The notes beneath the pieces are model-generated. The model worked only from the letters and a program-made list of their open reading frames with translations, made no database searches and was not told the origin of the DNA. From positions 17,501 to 81,500 of the forward strand of contig CAJHNH020002004.1 of NCBI GenBank assembly GCA_905116865.2: a stretch of 64,000 nucleotides of DNA. Direction: 5' to 3'. Made by a program: the position numbers and the translations under genes. Positions 43,681 to 54,765 of the stretch are shown here, piece after piece; positions within the stretch are counted from its first letter, which is position 1; the number at the start of each line of letters is the position of its first letter. This DNA is from Candidula unifasciata (lineage: Eukaryota > Mollusca > Gastropoda > Stylommatophora > Geomitridae).

Positions 43681-44822
43681 TGTTATGTATTTTATTTAAA
43701 GGTGATTCTTACGCACACTTTGTAATCCGACCATCTGGGTATACAGAGAGGTCAAGAGATGTTGGTGGGTGGGTCAGTCATGACTATCATCATGTTGTAT
43801 CGGTATAAGCCATGTAGGGCGCCCCAGCATACTTTTCTCTCCTGTGTATTTCTCTTGATATCATGGATGGAATCCACTCCAGTCCTTTAGGAACATGTCA
43901 ACGTTCATCTTAGGGTTTCTCTTAGATACCAAATCCCTAAATCCATTTCTTTCCCATTTCAATGCTCGTTTTGATATTTATTAGCTCTTATAATGTACCA
44001 TATAAGCGGCTGAGTGGATACATGATGTTAATAGTTCTCAGAAGTATCTCACACAAACGCAAATAATGTGGCATACACTGGCAGACACGTACACATGCAC
44101 AAAGGCAGGCAGACAGTTTGGTTTCAGTTACTCTCGTTGTTCTATTTTCTTCTTCCATAGTACAATTTGATCAACAGCTGTTTGTTTGTCTCTGCATACA
44201 TATAGTTTTTCTGTTTCCTTCTTCCATAGTACACCTTTGATCTACAGCTGTTCGTCTGTCTCCGCATACATATAATTCTGCTACATGTATCGTTTCGTAA
44301 CGCTTATTTAAATGTCCCCTTCCATTGTTGATTTATTATCAATATCAGGCTTTATCTCCATGATGTCTCTCTCTCACTCTGTCTCTCTCTCTCTCTCTGT
44401 CTCTCTCTCTGTACATATATATATAGGGCGGGTCTTGCTAGTCATACTCGCCATCGCCATGAGCTGTGAGTCTCTTGCTTCCTCATAGCGCAATATAACA
44501 CTGTCGTCTGGAAAGACGGAAAGGTGCCAATGATGATGAATGATGATATTATATATATATAGGGAGCGATAAAAGTAGTAGTGAGTTCTTAACCTGTCTG
44601 CAGTCATAATGTTCCTTCTCCACACACCACATTGCAAGACATATTAATCCAACTGAATATCTGTATCAGTCATAGCCAGTTTGCGCATATCTTGGCATCG
44701 ATTTTAATCTTTCAACTCTTTCTGTGACACTAGTAAATAGACTTACACCAGAGCATGTAATATATATTACTTTCCTTAGACTCAGTATGCAAAAATTGAA
44801 TCGTTATTTTTGTGCTTTTAAG
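43681..44822. other. Intron 18, 3' part
   Basis: A duplicated ~75-bp block (44145-44210 and 44218-44280: ttcttccatagtacaatttg / ttcttccatagtacaccttt ... gatcaacagctgt / gatctacagctgt), a CT tract at 44365-44413, short TA runs. No gene. Confidence 0.6.
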
Positions 44823-45947
44823 CTGCAAGTGACAACTTCTACCTGATCATCGTCGCCATCATCATCAGTGTGGTTCTCCTGGTCATCGTTCTGTTACTGG
44901 CACGGATTCACTATCAGAAGCATGTAAGAAAGCGACAACCAGAGTCGGCTAAAGCTAGCAAAAACAACAGTAATAAGCTATTAGACGATACTGGATCCTA
45001 TAGAGAGAGAGACTGGAACTGTTGAAGGAGACATTGAACAGAACGAGAGGGTGATTGGAGTCGAGGCCGGGAATGTCAATAAAACGCTGGCAGAGATAAC
45101 AGAAGTAATGTCAATAGAAAGAAGGAAGCAGGATATAAACATAGCTATAGAGCACGAAGCAGGACCGTATATCTCCCTAGAAACCCAAAGCGGTAAAAGA
45201 GGACGTAAAGAAGAAGAAGAAGAAGAAGAAGAAGAAGAAGAAGAAGAAGAAGAAGAAGAAGAAGAAGAAGAAGAAGAAGAAGAAGAAGAAGAAGAAGAAG
45301 AAGAAGAAGAAGAAGAAGAAGAAGAAGAAGAAGAAGAAGAAGAAGAAGAAAAGAAGAAGAAGAAGAAGAAGAAGAAGAAGAAGAAGAAGAAGAAGAAGAA
45401 GAAGAAGAAGAAGAAGGAAAAGAAGAAGAAGAAGAGATAACAGAGACGATCATTAACTCGAGTATGGAAGAGACTAGATTCCGTCAGATGATGGAAGAGG
45501 AGACCATACTCCAAGAAGAGCAGCCAAATGAGACTAGACTTCAGGAAGAGCAGGGAGACGAGACCATACTACCGGAAGAGCAGGGAGAGGAGACTATACT
45601 TCAAGAAGAGACGGTAAAGGCCGTATTCTTGGAAGAGAACGGAGATGAGACTATACTCCTGGAGCAGGGAGAGGAGACCAGCTTCCGGAAAGAGCAGAAA
45701 AATTGAGACAAGACTCAAAGAAGAGCTGGGACAGAAGACCATACTCCAGCAAGAACAAGGAAAGGAGACCCAAGTCCAACAGCAGGAGATAGAGGAGGAC
45801 AGAATCAAACATCTGAAGGGAGATGAAACTAGTCTCGCCCACAGAGAAGAAGATGTCACACACAGCGACGGAGGTGAGGCTTGGACAAAAGGACAACACT
45901 CGTGCCCAGAAGATTCCACGTCTCTTGGTGACAGCGTGAGCACTGAG
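44823..45947 (+). CDS. Exon 19: transmembrane helix and acidic Glu-repeat cytoplasmic tail
   Basis: Acceptor gtgcttttaag, donor GAG|gtattt; phase 1 in, phase 0 out. It begins P-AASDN, then the helix FYLIIVAIIISVVLLVIVLL, then basic RIHYQKHVRKR (stop-transfer), then a polar region and a long poly-Glu run encoded by GAA repeats (45211-45434). A set of ~12-residue repeats follows (DETILPEEQGEETILQEE) and ends DSTSLGDSVSTE. The frame changes three times: at (GA)5 about 45002-45012, in the GAA tract at about 45350 (one G missing), and at an A5 run about 45697. Each is in simple sequence and correctable by 1-2 bases, so assembly error or recent slippage is likelier than pseudogenisation. Confidence 0.78.
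45209..45434. repeat. GAA microsatellite within exon 19
   Basis: About 73 GAA triplets encoding poly-Glu in the cytoplasmic tail, with a one-base phase slip at 45350 and a GGAAAA interruption at 45416. Confidence 0.95.
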
Positions 45948-46370
45948 GTATTTGTGTATTTTTGTGTGTGAATGACATAAACAGCAATACAAAGGTTATC
46001 ATAATCAACATTATCATGTGCTGTGTCAATCATTGTAGATGGTTCTATTTACATCTCACACGATCACCAGAATTAGGGATCAGGTCAATGCTCTTCTCCT
46101 GCCCAGTCCATTTAGCTAAACTATACAGGTATTTATCTTTTTGCTTTGTTTTTTAAGCTTATATTTTATCACTGTCATCAGCCATATTTTTCAGCCCATT
46201 CCTCCTAAAATCGAATGCCTTTTACTTTTCTTTTATCTGGCTGGATATTCAATATTTGTGAAGGCCGCAAAACAACTTTTACAAAAGATTTTTTTTTTAA
46301 TTGTATACCAACATTGTTTTTCTATAAAATAATACCTTTTGCTTTATGGCAGGACCGGAATTCTTGTCCT
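45948..46370. other. Intron 19, first part, unrecognised
   Basis: T-rich; nothing supported. Confidence 0.5.
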
Positions 46371-46480
46371 GTGAGGAGATGTACGGAAAGTCTCGGAAAA
46401 CTCGAGTTTCCCACGATCTTCGATCCGCTGGCAGGAGTCTAGTCGCTACACCACGACGCCCCACACCCCTCCCCATCCCT
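46340..46480 (-). repeat. tRNA-like SINE head, minus strand
   Basis: The complement reads ggcgtcgtggtgtagcgact and ggatcgaagatcgtggg, close to the family 2 head at 19530. Confidence 0.55.
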
Positions 46481-46849
46481 CCCTCTTTCCAGCTTTTCAT
46501 ACCGTTGTCAAAATTAATACATAGCGGTCTGCTGACAAATAACATGTAGCTAAAACGAACCATGTATTTCGGAATTACAAATAGGTATTGTAGCCACAAA
46601 GTCGCAAACGCCAACAAAACACAGCACAAACTATGAGCTACTAGAAAAGGAAAACACTCGTACAAATTCAAGGAACGTTTGACGTTAGCGTTATCAACGA
46701 ACAAAGCAACATAATAATCATAGCCTGTCAGTTATAATTCTACTGTTTTCTTCAAACAATATCTTGAGGCCTCGCATGTTGTTTTACTGAATAATCATAA
46801 AAATTTCTGGAACAGCTCCAAAAAAAAAAAAGAGCAACCAAGATGCTTT

Positions 46850-47135
46850 GGGGAAGGCGAGGACTGGAAAACAACTTTATCATAAATATCTGAAGGACAT
46901 AACTTTTCTTAATATCCTAATAAAATAAGGAAATTGGAACATGTTGTGATCACCGGAAAGATTGTGGGGAGGGGAAGGAGGGAGATGCATTTTAGGAAGA
47001 CACCGCGAGATTATTCTAAACAACATTATGTCATGATATGGGGGTGTGCCAGCACATAATTCGATGATGTTAAAAATTTTAGATTTTGGAGAGGCATGAT
47101 CGCCCACGTCACTCCACTCGGCAAGACGGTTGAAG
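46850..47135 (+). pseudogene. LINE C-terminal fragment
   Basis: Pieces IGTCCDHRKDCG, EDTAR and FWRGMIAHVTPLGKTVEDLV follow the KLEHVVTTGKI...LWRGMIAH order of the 38195 family, with stops. Confidence 0.65.
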
Positions 47136-47229
47136 ATCTTGTTTCTCTGATTTGTTGTAATCTTTTCTCTCCTGCAGTTTGCGCGTCTTGTCATTTTTAT
47201 GTCTTGATCTTTTTACTGTTTATACTATG

Positions 47230-48690
47230 TTAATACAGTGTGTATTACAAACGAGGAACAGCCTACAATAATCGAACAAGAAGTCAGAGAAGCAATCAGA
47301 TGCAGTCCCAAAAATAAGGCATCAGGTGTTGATGGAATATCAGCCGAGGCAATACAGGCTTGTGGAGAAATTGGAGTCACCTGGCTACTCCACATATTTA
47401 GGAAAGCCTGGAATGAAAGAACTGTACCAATAGACTGGCAAAGAGCTCTTATAGTCCCAATTTGGAAAAGAAAAGGCAATAAGCAAGATTGTAACAATTA
47501 CAGAGGCATCTCCCTTCTAAGCCACGTAGGAAAAATGTTTGCCAAAATTCTGGAACAGCAAATTAGATCCGTTGTAGAACCGATCCTGAGCCCATCACAG
47601 GTCGGATTTAGAAAAGGAAGAGGGTGTACTGACGCTATTTTTGCTTTAAGACAAGTTAGCGAAAAGACAATAGAACACAGACATCAAATGAACATCGCTT
47701 TCATAGATCAAGAAAAAGCTTTCGATAGAGTAAACAGAAATTTATTATGGAAAGTTCTTGAAAACTACGGTATAAATGAAACAATTTTAGATTGTGTTAG
47801 GGCTATTTATAGACAAAGTGAAAGCGCCATTAGAACAAGAGCTGGCATCACAGACTGGTTCCCAGTAACACCAGGAGTAAGACAAGGTTGTGTATTATCA
47901 CCTTTACTTTTCATAATATTAATGGACAATATTAATAAAATAGACATAACACCAACAGATGTCGATAAACAGGAGGACTTCAATGAGCTGCTCTTTGCCG
48001 ACGATCAATGCATATTTCACAGTGATAGTAAACAGCTGCAAGACCACATGAACCTACTACACGACAGTTGCCTCAAGCATCATATGAAGATCAATACTGA
48101 AAAGACAGAAGTCATGAGCATAAGTAGAGAGCAACAGACCATCGACATAAAGATTCTAGATCACAGCCTAAAACAAGTGCAAGAATTTAAATACCTGGGA
48201 AGTATCTTTACATCCAAAAAGACAAATTATAAATACAATCTTTATACCGACAGTAGGTTATCAATGTCAGACTTGGACATTAACAAAAGAACATGAGAGA
48301 AGACTAACCACCTGTGAAATGAGATGTTTGAGAATGGCTGCGAAAAAAACCAGAAGAGATCGAGTGAGAAACGATGTGATCACAAGAACTATTGGAACCA
48401 TACCCATCGTTAAATTTATTGAGAAGCAAAGAATGAAATGGTTTGGTCACCTAATGAGAATGGAACCAACGATGCCAGCATCAAGAGCATACAACATGAA
48501 AATCGAAACAACAAGAGGCAGGGGAAGACCAAGAAGAAGATGGATTGAAGGAGTCACGGACAACTTGAGACTTCATAACATCACGGCATATGAAGCGACT
48601 GAGCGCGCCCTGGCTCGGTTGCCGATCATCTGATAGACTGCGACGCCTAGCGGCACAAGCAGATTTTGACAAAAGAAGAATACAGTGTGT
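47230..48690 (+). pseudogene. LINE reverse transcriptase, 5'-truncated, nearly intact
   Basis: A 352-codon frame carries the RT blocks in order: KASGVDGISAEAI, CNNYRGISLLS, QVGFRKGRGCTDAIF, FIDQEKAFDRV, GVRQGCVLSPLLF and the catalytic LLFADDQCIFH (FADD form of YADD), then FKYLGSIFTSKKTN. It stops at 48294. After a small deletion the C-terminal part resumes at 48319: CLRMAAKKTRRDRVRNDVIT, MKWFGHLMRMEPTMPASRAY, GRGRPRRRWIEGVTDNLRLH. The endonuclease domain is absent. Same strand as the host gene, intron 19. Confidence 0.9.
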
Positions 48691-49480
48691 ATGCGTGTAT
48701 GCTTTGTCAATTTTAGCTTTTTTTTTTTTTTTTCTAATTTTTTTCTAAATACTTTTTAATTACAGACAAATTAGATTCAAATTTCAAGGTTAATAATTCA
48801 GAACTGGGATAAAACATGACTGTTGAAGGCACCCTTTAAACCCATGCCTGGGTGGTCATTGTGGCCGGGCAATCGTTTGTGTCATCAGTTAGACGAGACA
48901 GAAAATAGCAATATTCTGGAGAAGAATCCGACATGGAATCACTAGACAGGTGCCCAAATGGGAAACAAATAGAATCAGAAAGTGAGGGCATCGTAGAGGA
49001 AACTAAGGCGAACAGATGGCGAGAAATGCCAAAGGCGGTGGGCTGGACTTCATCTAAGTATTCGAGAGGACTCTGTAGCACTATACCAGCACTATAGATT
49101 CCTCTTATACGAAACATTATATTTTTTAAGTAAGAAAAACAAATCTCTAAAAGTTCATTTTTCATCTGCAGTCGATCAATCTAAAACCAAAGACTATGTT
49201 TTAAAAAGCTATATGGAAATCAAATCAATCATGTTAATTGACCGAGTATTGATTGTTTCTTTTTTAAACGAACTCTTTTGATATTTCTAATCCCCCATCG
49301 TGACGTGGGAATTGTGCGGATATAATGATTTGCCATTATTATGATTGCTAAATATTGTTAGTAATTTTCTTTTTCTCAGTACTTGCTTGTAAGGGGATAG
49401 AGCTGTTAGCCTTCCTGTGTGTGGTGGAAAGTACCTTTAGGGTCTAATATGTCAGCGTAGGACTGTATAGTCTCGTGTCT
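48691..49480. other. Intron 19, middle, unrecognised
   Basis: T run at 48717-48734; the rest has no supported feature. Confidence 0.5.
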
Positions 49481-49484
49481 GAGT

Positions 49485-49600
49485 GATATTACCTGCATGG
49501 TGTTAAGTTTAAGTGATAATAGCTTTATAGTTTCATGTGTAAGTGATAGTAGCTTTATAGTGTCAGGTTTAAGTGATGGTAGTTTTATAATAGTTAGTGT
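49485..49600. repeat. Short tandem repeat, about 31-bp unit
   Basis: Three to four units of taagtgatagtagctttata gtttcatgtg. Confidence 0.75.
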
Positions 49601-49627
49601 ATATTGTGATATATAACATTCCAACAG

Positions 49628-49747
49628 ACACAAGAAGAGACCACTGCAGAAACAGAATATATAGCCTCTCCGGGGATCTGCACGTCATCGGACAACTCTC
49701 ACATACTACAAGACTGGGTGACAAGGCAGACAGCTCTGAAGATTTCG
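49628..49747 (+). CDS. Exon 20: cytoplasmic segment
   Basis: Acceptor acattccaacag, donor TTCG|gtatga; 120 nt, phase 0-0 when chained to exon 19. The product is TQEETTAETEYIASPGICTS then SDNSHILQDWVTRQTALKIS. A second frame (phase 1-1: DTRRDHCRNRIYSLSGDLHV...) is also fully open. I chose phase 0 because exons 19, 20, 21 and 22 then join without any edit. No domain recognised. The TEYIAS tyrosine is a possible phosphosite, nothing more. Confidence 0.65.
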
Positions 49748-49904
49748 GTATGACGATCTTGTCTCACTTCTTTCTGACATCATTAATATCTGATATACTA
49801 GGTGACTTTTTACCAAACACGTTACAACACAGTATGTTGTACCAGTGGCTATGTGTTTATATGAAGTTTTAAATCGCCGCTTTCACTTTCCGTTGCCAAT
49901 GAAA

Positions 49905-50170
49905 TTAACTCACTATTTATTTTCGATGTTTACTATTTATTACAAATACGCCACTGAAAACTAGCAAACATAACGCATGTAGCATGCTAACACTACTCGA
50001 GCAGAATCTGTTACTGTAATTTCTAGCAGTTACCAGCATTACAATGCTAGCACACATGAATTTTCTCAACAGCGAAGCGACGAGGAGAAAAATGTCACAT
50101 GATAACGTGTCTAGTGTAATTGTTAGCTTCTAACGCTTACACATGAGAACTGATCACGTTCTACCTCTGC
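49905..50170. repeat. Dispersed repeat shared with 5565-5840
   Basis: tttactatttattacaaata, cagcgaagcgacgaggagaa. Diverged copy. Confidence 0.5.
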
Positions 50171-50348
50171 AGTGTATATGGTGTCAACAATCGGACCTTA
50201 AACAAATATGTTTTTTTGTGTGTGAATTTCATATTGGGGAGGGGGGGGCTGACTTAAATCATTATCCGAATGTTGGGATGTTGGTTATGATACTTCCTGG
50301 AGTGTAGACTCTTAAACTAACATGTTGGCATATCTAATCTCTCCGTAG

Positions 50349-50509
50349 GACACAGGAGTTCCGTGGTCCACACTCGAGCACGAAACAAACCGCCGACACA
50401 AAGGTTCGGATCTCAGTTGTTTAAGGTTGGCATCACTAAAGACGGTGGTAGAGAGATCTACCTGGCAAAGGAAACGCAAAAGTCATCAAAACATGACCCA
50501 GATTAAAAG
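50349..50509 (+). CDS. Exon 21: cytoplasmic segment, frame ambiguous
   Basis: Acceptor taatctctccgtag, donor AAAAG|gtggat (weak); 161 nt. In the chained frame (phase 0 to 2) the product is DTGVPWSTLEHETNRRHKGS, DLSCLRLASLKTVVERSTWQ, RKRKSHQNMTQIK. The alternative frame (phase 1) gives RFGSQLFKVGITKDGGREIY LAKETQ-like text that looks more protein-like but ends at TAA 50504-50506. Either the chained frame is right, or a one-base error exists and the alternative frame continues into exon 22. Unresolved. Confidence 0.55.
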
Positions 50510-50639
50510 GTGGATAGTCAAACTATTACTTGTATTTAAGTAACAGATTTTGTGTATTTTCAATTAGCCTTATAATTTTATGTTGTCGATTTTTTTTTTT
50601 TTTTTTTACGTTTCCATGGTTGTTTGTTTTTTGTGGCAA

Positions 50640-51125
50640 TGGTTTTTTTACCGGATGAGGTAGGTAAAATCAAGCCCGACCCTAATCTTAGTCGCCTTTT
50701 ACGACATGCCTGCTAAAGTGCAGTGTTGCTATTCTTTATTCTCTTTTTCCTGCTATGGCACGGGTCGTTACGCATATTATCTCTTTTTCTTCTTCTGCTT
50801 CTTCTTCTTCTACATTTTATTCCTCTTTATCATCATCATCATCATCTTTTCTTCTAGTTAAACAGCTATAATCATAGGCGGAAGGCTCTGGTTGTTTGTC
50901 CACACATGGAATTTAATCTTGTTTCAGAACCTGAATTGTGCGTGCCCATCCATATTATAGATCTGAATTATTTCTATGCAGACTGCCGGTTCCTTGCTTG
51001 CCGGGCAGATGCACTCCGACTTCGAAGGAAACACCCATTTAGTCGAAATGTTTTTTTTTGAGGAGGGAGTAGATCTATTCATGTTTTCCCTGCAATCGGG
51101 ACATGAAACCCACATGGAAAAGCCT
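50640..51125. repeat. Dispersed repeat family 6 fragments
   Basis: gtcgccttttacgacatgcc (50691), cctgctatggcacgggt and, after TTC-rich filler, atgcagactgccggttcctt with gcagatgcactccgacttcg. The same blocks as 53280-53440. Confidence 0.6.
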
Positions 51126-51189
51126 GTTATTCTCATCATTCTTATATTGATACAAGTTCATGAATTTTGCTTTTCATAAATAATATTTC

Positions 51190-51365
51190 CGTCGCAGGTC
51201 GACCCAGCCTAAAATGGGTACGAGGATGTATGTCCTTGGGAAGTAAAGACGGCGGGCATAATGCTGACCCCATTACCCACCTAGTGCTGATTTGTCGGTA
51301 AAAATATAGGTGCACTTTCAATATGCCCGATGAGCCTAAAGGAGTGAAAAAAGGATCTTTACTTA
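51190..51365 (+). repeat. SINE family 1 copy, head missing
   Basis: gtcgcaggtcgacccagcct, gggaagtaaagacggcgggc, taatgctgaccccattaccc and tail. It ends about 20 bp before the exon 22 acceptor, so the SINE tail supplies sequence next to the branch-site region. Confidence 0.88.
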
Positions 51366-51384
51366 CTTATGAATAATTTTTCAG

Positions 51385-51586
51385 GCGCATTTCCGGGAAG
51401 CAGAATTGGCCACCTGTCGACACAGATCTAGCAGACCGAAATATGCCGAAAGTACTTTCTGGACATTTGGGGGAGGTCCCGTTCTATGATGAGTACTTAA
51501 CTTTCACTCAAACACGCCAGGGCATGGAAATGGACAAATATCGGGACAGTCTTGGCGGCAAAGTCAAAACATCGGATGAGTATTTT
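51385..51586 (+). CDS. Exon 22: cytoplasmic segment with tyrosines
   Basis: Acceptor gaataatttttcag, donor TTT|gtaagt; phase 2 in, phase 0 out, 202 nt. The product includes ISGKQNWPPVDTDLADRNMP, SGHLGEVPFYDEYLTFTQTR and GMEMDKYRDSLGGKVKTSDE YF. Four tyrosines lie in acidic contexts (FYDEYL, KYRDSL, DEYF). Such clusters can be kinase substrates, but no canonical ITAM or ITIM is present. No domain recognised. This is one of the most convincing cytoplasmic exons. Confidence 0.82.
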
Positions 51587-52060
51587 GTAAGTTCTTTACT
51601 ATTATGATTATTATTATTATTTATATTTGTGGTGCTGATGGGAGCAATGACGGTAGTAGTACGGTAGGAGGAGGAGGAGGAGAAAGTGAGAAAAAAGAAT
51701 ACAGGTCAGCTCCATAGAATTAAATTACAATTTTTCTAAAATAAAATAAAAATAACAAAACGTTCCGGTGACAAGACTTCAATGAAGGGAAGGAAACTAT
51801 CTGAAGCTACTACATTTGGGTATTATGATAGTAATTTTAAAGATGTGTGCATTGCCAAAAATAAATCTTACAAAGAACAGTCTATGGGGTTGATCTAAAC
51901 TGGTCCAAATCTGCATATAGACAGAATAGAAACACCGGTGAAACGTCACTCTAATGGATCCGACACACACACAAACAAAGAAAATGGGGTTGGCTCAAGA
52001 AGGCTAAGCCTTGCTTAAGTATATGAGGATGATGATGATGATTATGACGATGATGATAAT
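51587..52060. other. Intron 22 start, unrecognised
   Basis: Short gga and gat triplet tracts, otherwise nothing supported. Confidence 0.5.
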
Positions 52061-52066
52061 AATAAT

Positions 52067-52130
<64 letters not shown>
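52061..52130. repeat. AAT microsatellite
   Basis: (AAT)n, about 22 units. Confidence 0.95.
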
Positions 52131-52479
52131 GTAGCAGATAAATATAATTAATATATTTAAATGGGATAAATAAATATAATAAACTAAAGAGAACCTCTGT
52201 ACGTGATGGAAAATGGGGCAGCTCACTCCCCTTTCCCATTGAAGGGAAGGGGAGGGTTTGCTCAAGGGCCCTAAGTCTTATTTAAGTTATGTGGACCTTG
52301 TCAGTTTGATAACCCTTTCCTTCCACGTCATCACTCAACCACCAACAATTCCACAACTCGCAAGTTCTTCCTCATGGACCAGTATTTCTCAGTTGAAATG
52401 TCTGCACGTTTTTGTGCAGGAATAGACAGTCAAATATAATAAGTATGTTCAAACTGGGTGCAGGGTTCCGACAACGGTC

Positions 52480-53010
52480 TACATCATCATCATCATCAGG
52501 TGCCTTGGGCGATCATGCCACTCCACAATATGCGATCTCCTGCAGCAAGTATCAGTTCGTGTGTTGACACACCTCAAAGCCATTTAGTAGGACTTTCAAG
52601 AATCTTCTTTCCTTTTCTTCCTCTATCCCTCCTTCAACAGATCTTTCCAGTGGTCACAAAATGTACCGTATTCCCTCTTCTCATAACATGCCAACAAATG
52701 ATGACTGTCTCCTTCTGATATCTGTGATAAGCTGTTTTTCTGCTTCCGCCTCTTTCAAAACCTCTTGGTTGCTCTTTTTCGCTTTCCAAGGTATTCTAAG
52801 CATTCTTCTGTAAAACCACATCTCTAAGGCCTCAAGAAATTGTTTGCTTGCCTACCCATTGTCCAGGACTCACAGCCATATGATAAAACTGGATGTATAT
52901 AGCAAGCAAGAATTATTTTTCTATCCTTCAATGACAGATAAATTCTGCATAAGATGTTCTTCATTTGATAAAATGCAGTTTTTGCCTGTCCTACATGCAA
53001 ACTTCACATG
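52480..53010 (-). pseudogene. LINE ORF2 C-terminus, minus strand
   Basis: The complement reads, with frameshifts, KTAFYQMKNILCRIYLSLKD, ILACYIHPVLSYGCESWTMG, EMWFYRRMLRIPW, EVLKEAEAEKQLITDIRRRQ, GVSTHELILAAGDRILWSGM. Same family as 38195-38660. Confidence 0.85.
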
Positions 53011-53075
53011 GTAATAAATAAACTCATCAGTTTGGTTTCTTATGATGCTTGATGTTTAATGCTGTTTTCTCACAG

Positions 53076-53174
53076 GGGTTCTTAGAGTTGGAGAAACAGC
53101 TACAGGACCAGAACAGTATACCAGACAAGGGTCATAAGACCAACATACGTCTACAGGAAGCATATGAACAAAAG
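53076..53174 (+). CDS. Exon 23: cytoplasmic, coiled-coil-like segment
   Basis: Acceptor aatgctgttttctcacag, donor AAAAG|gtatgt; 99 nt, phase 0-0. The product is GFLELEKQLQDQNSIPDKGH then KTNIRLQEAYEQK. Heptad-like Leu spacing at both ends suggests a short helix or coiled coil. No family recognised. Confidence 0.82.
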
Positions 53175-53259
53175 GTATGTTATTGTTGAAATAATAGTCC
53201 TGATAATGATACAAATAACGTTCTTTATCATGCTTCGTGTTCACTGGCTTTAAACTATG

Positions 53260-53500
53260 GCAGCAATTTCTGGCTGTTCATCCATTTCTGGATTTTAGTC
53301 CTGTTCCATAATCGGAGTTTTGCGTGCACATTCATTTTACAGATCTGGCTCATTTGTATGCAGGCTGTTGGTGGCAGATGCACTCCGTCGTCCATGGAAA
53401 CACCCCTACCTAGTGGACCTATACGACATTGCCGATAGGGGGCAGCGGGTCTATTCTCCCCCCCCCCCCCTCTCCACACTGGGAACCCTAAACCCCCACA
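53260..53500. repeat. Dispersed repeat family 6 copy
   Basis: attttacagatctggctcat, tgtatgcaggctgttggtgg and gcagatgcactccgtcgtcc, shared with 50930-51020. Confidence 0.6.
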
Positions 53501-53510
53501 GGGAGATGAT

Positions 53511-54490
53511 GATGATGATGATGATGATGGCTAAGATGGCAGTAAACTTTTGAGAACATCGTCTTACGTCAATTCTTTGAACCCATCAAAGAAGAAGATA
53601 TAGCGGAATATAGAATTATAAGCAACTATCAAAGTTATAACCATAAAGTCTAACGCAATGACTGGTACTAAATAAAACACAAACTATAGCTAGAAATTTC
53701 GACGAAGAGAATAGAAAATACACGCACATATACAACTGAACGTTTCGACCAAAGTCTTTACCAATACATTTCTGAAGGCAATAAAAAGCTGTGACGTAAA
53801 ACTCAACTGACAAGACAACAGAGCTTTCAAAAAGCCACTTTTCGTTAGAAAGTTGAAACAGGTAATAGGATAACATATGGACAAGAAGGATTATATTTTC
53901 TAGCCTAATATAAGGTGGCACACCATCTATTTATTAGCATTATCATCATCGTCATCAGCATCGTCATTATCATCATCATCATCACTAGCAACATCATCAT
54001 CCTTGTATGCCATTTATACGACACACTGGGCTCGCGATATATTCCTTCATTCGGTTTTATCATGTGCAATACTTTTCACATCATCGATGGAATCCGTTCC
54101 AGAACTGGTAGCATCTTCTCATCACAATTCGTCTGAGTGTTTCACTTTCTTCGACGTCCTCTTTTCCACCGTCCATCTGTTTCTCCTTTCAGTGCTTTTT
54201 ATTCGGAGATTCTCTGCCCGCTTCTCCTTATTCTTGATATACCTTACATATAATCATGTTCTACGATTATATACATGTATATGTGTATGCGTGTGTGGGT
54301 ATATGTGTGTGTGGGTATGGGTGAGTGTGTGGGTCTGTGTGTATGTGTGTATATGTGTGGGTGTGTATGGGTGTGTGTGTGTGTATGGTAAAACCTGCGT
54401 CACACGAATAGCAAGGGACCGAAAATAGAGTTCCTAATCAAGAATACTACTTAACCTGAGACTAATAAAAGTATACATTCTACTAGGACC
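53511..54490. other. Intron 23, middle
   Basis: GAT tract 53506-53530, TCA-rich tract 53935-54000, GT-rich tract 54270-54385. The small ORFs are by-products. Confidence 0.6.
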
Positions 54491-54494
54491 AAAG

Positions 54495-54765
54495 TAAAAC
54501 AGTAACCCATGGCTTGGGCGTTACGAGAAAGACTCGTAATTCCAACATACTGCGATCGAAACCCACTGCTGGCTGCGTGAATTTTTATCATGGTATGGGG
54601 CGTCGCAGGTCGGTCCTAGCCTAAAATGGGGACCAGGATGTATGTCCTGGGGAAGTAAAGACGGCTGGCGTCATGCTGACTACATTATCCACCTAGTTTC
54701 GATTGGTCTGTAAAAATATTTGTGATCTTTCCATCTGCCCGATGGCCTGTTAATCGAGTATTCTT
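54495..54765 (+). repeat. SINE family 1 copy
   Basis: Head ccatggcttgggcgttacga with gatcgaaacccactgctggc, core ggggcgtcgcaggtcggtcc, tail ...ccatctgcccgatggcc. Confidence 0.85.

Noticed and set aside
44924..44929. Donor-like gtaaga inside exon 19 after CAT
   Set aside because: The reading through it gives a basic stop-transfer sequence (HVRKRQPES) typical after a membrane helix; no matching short intron acceptor seen.
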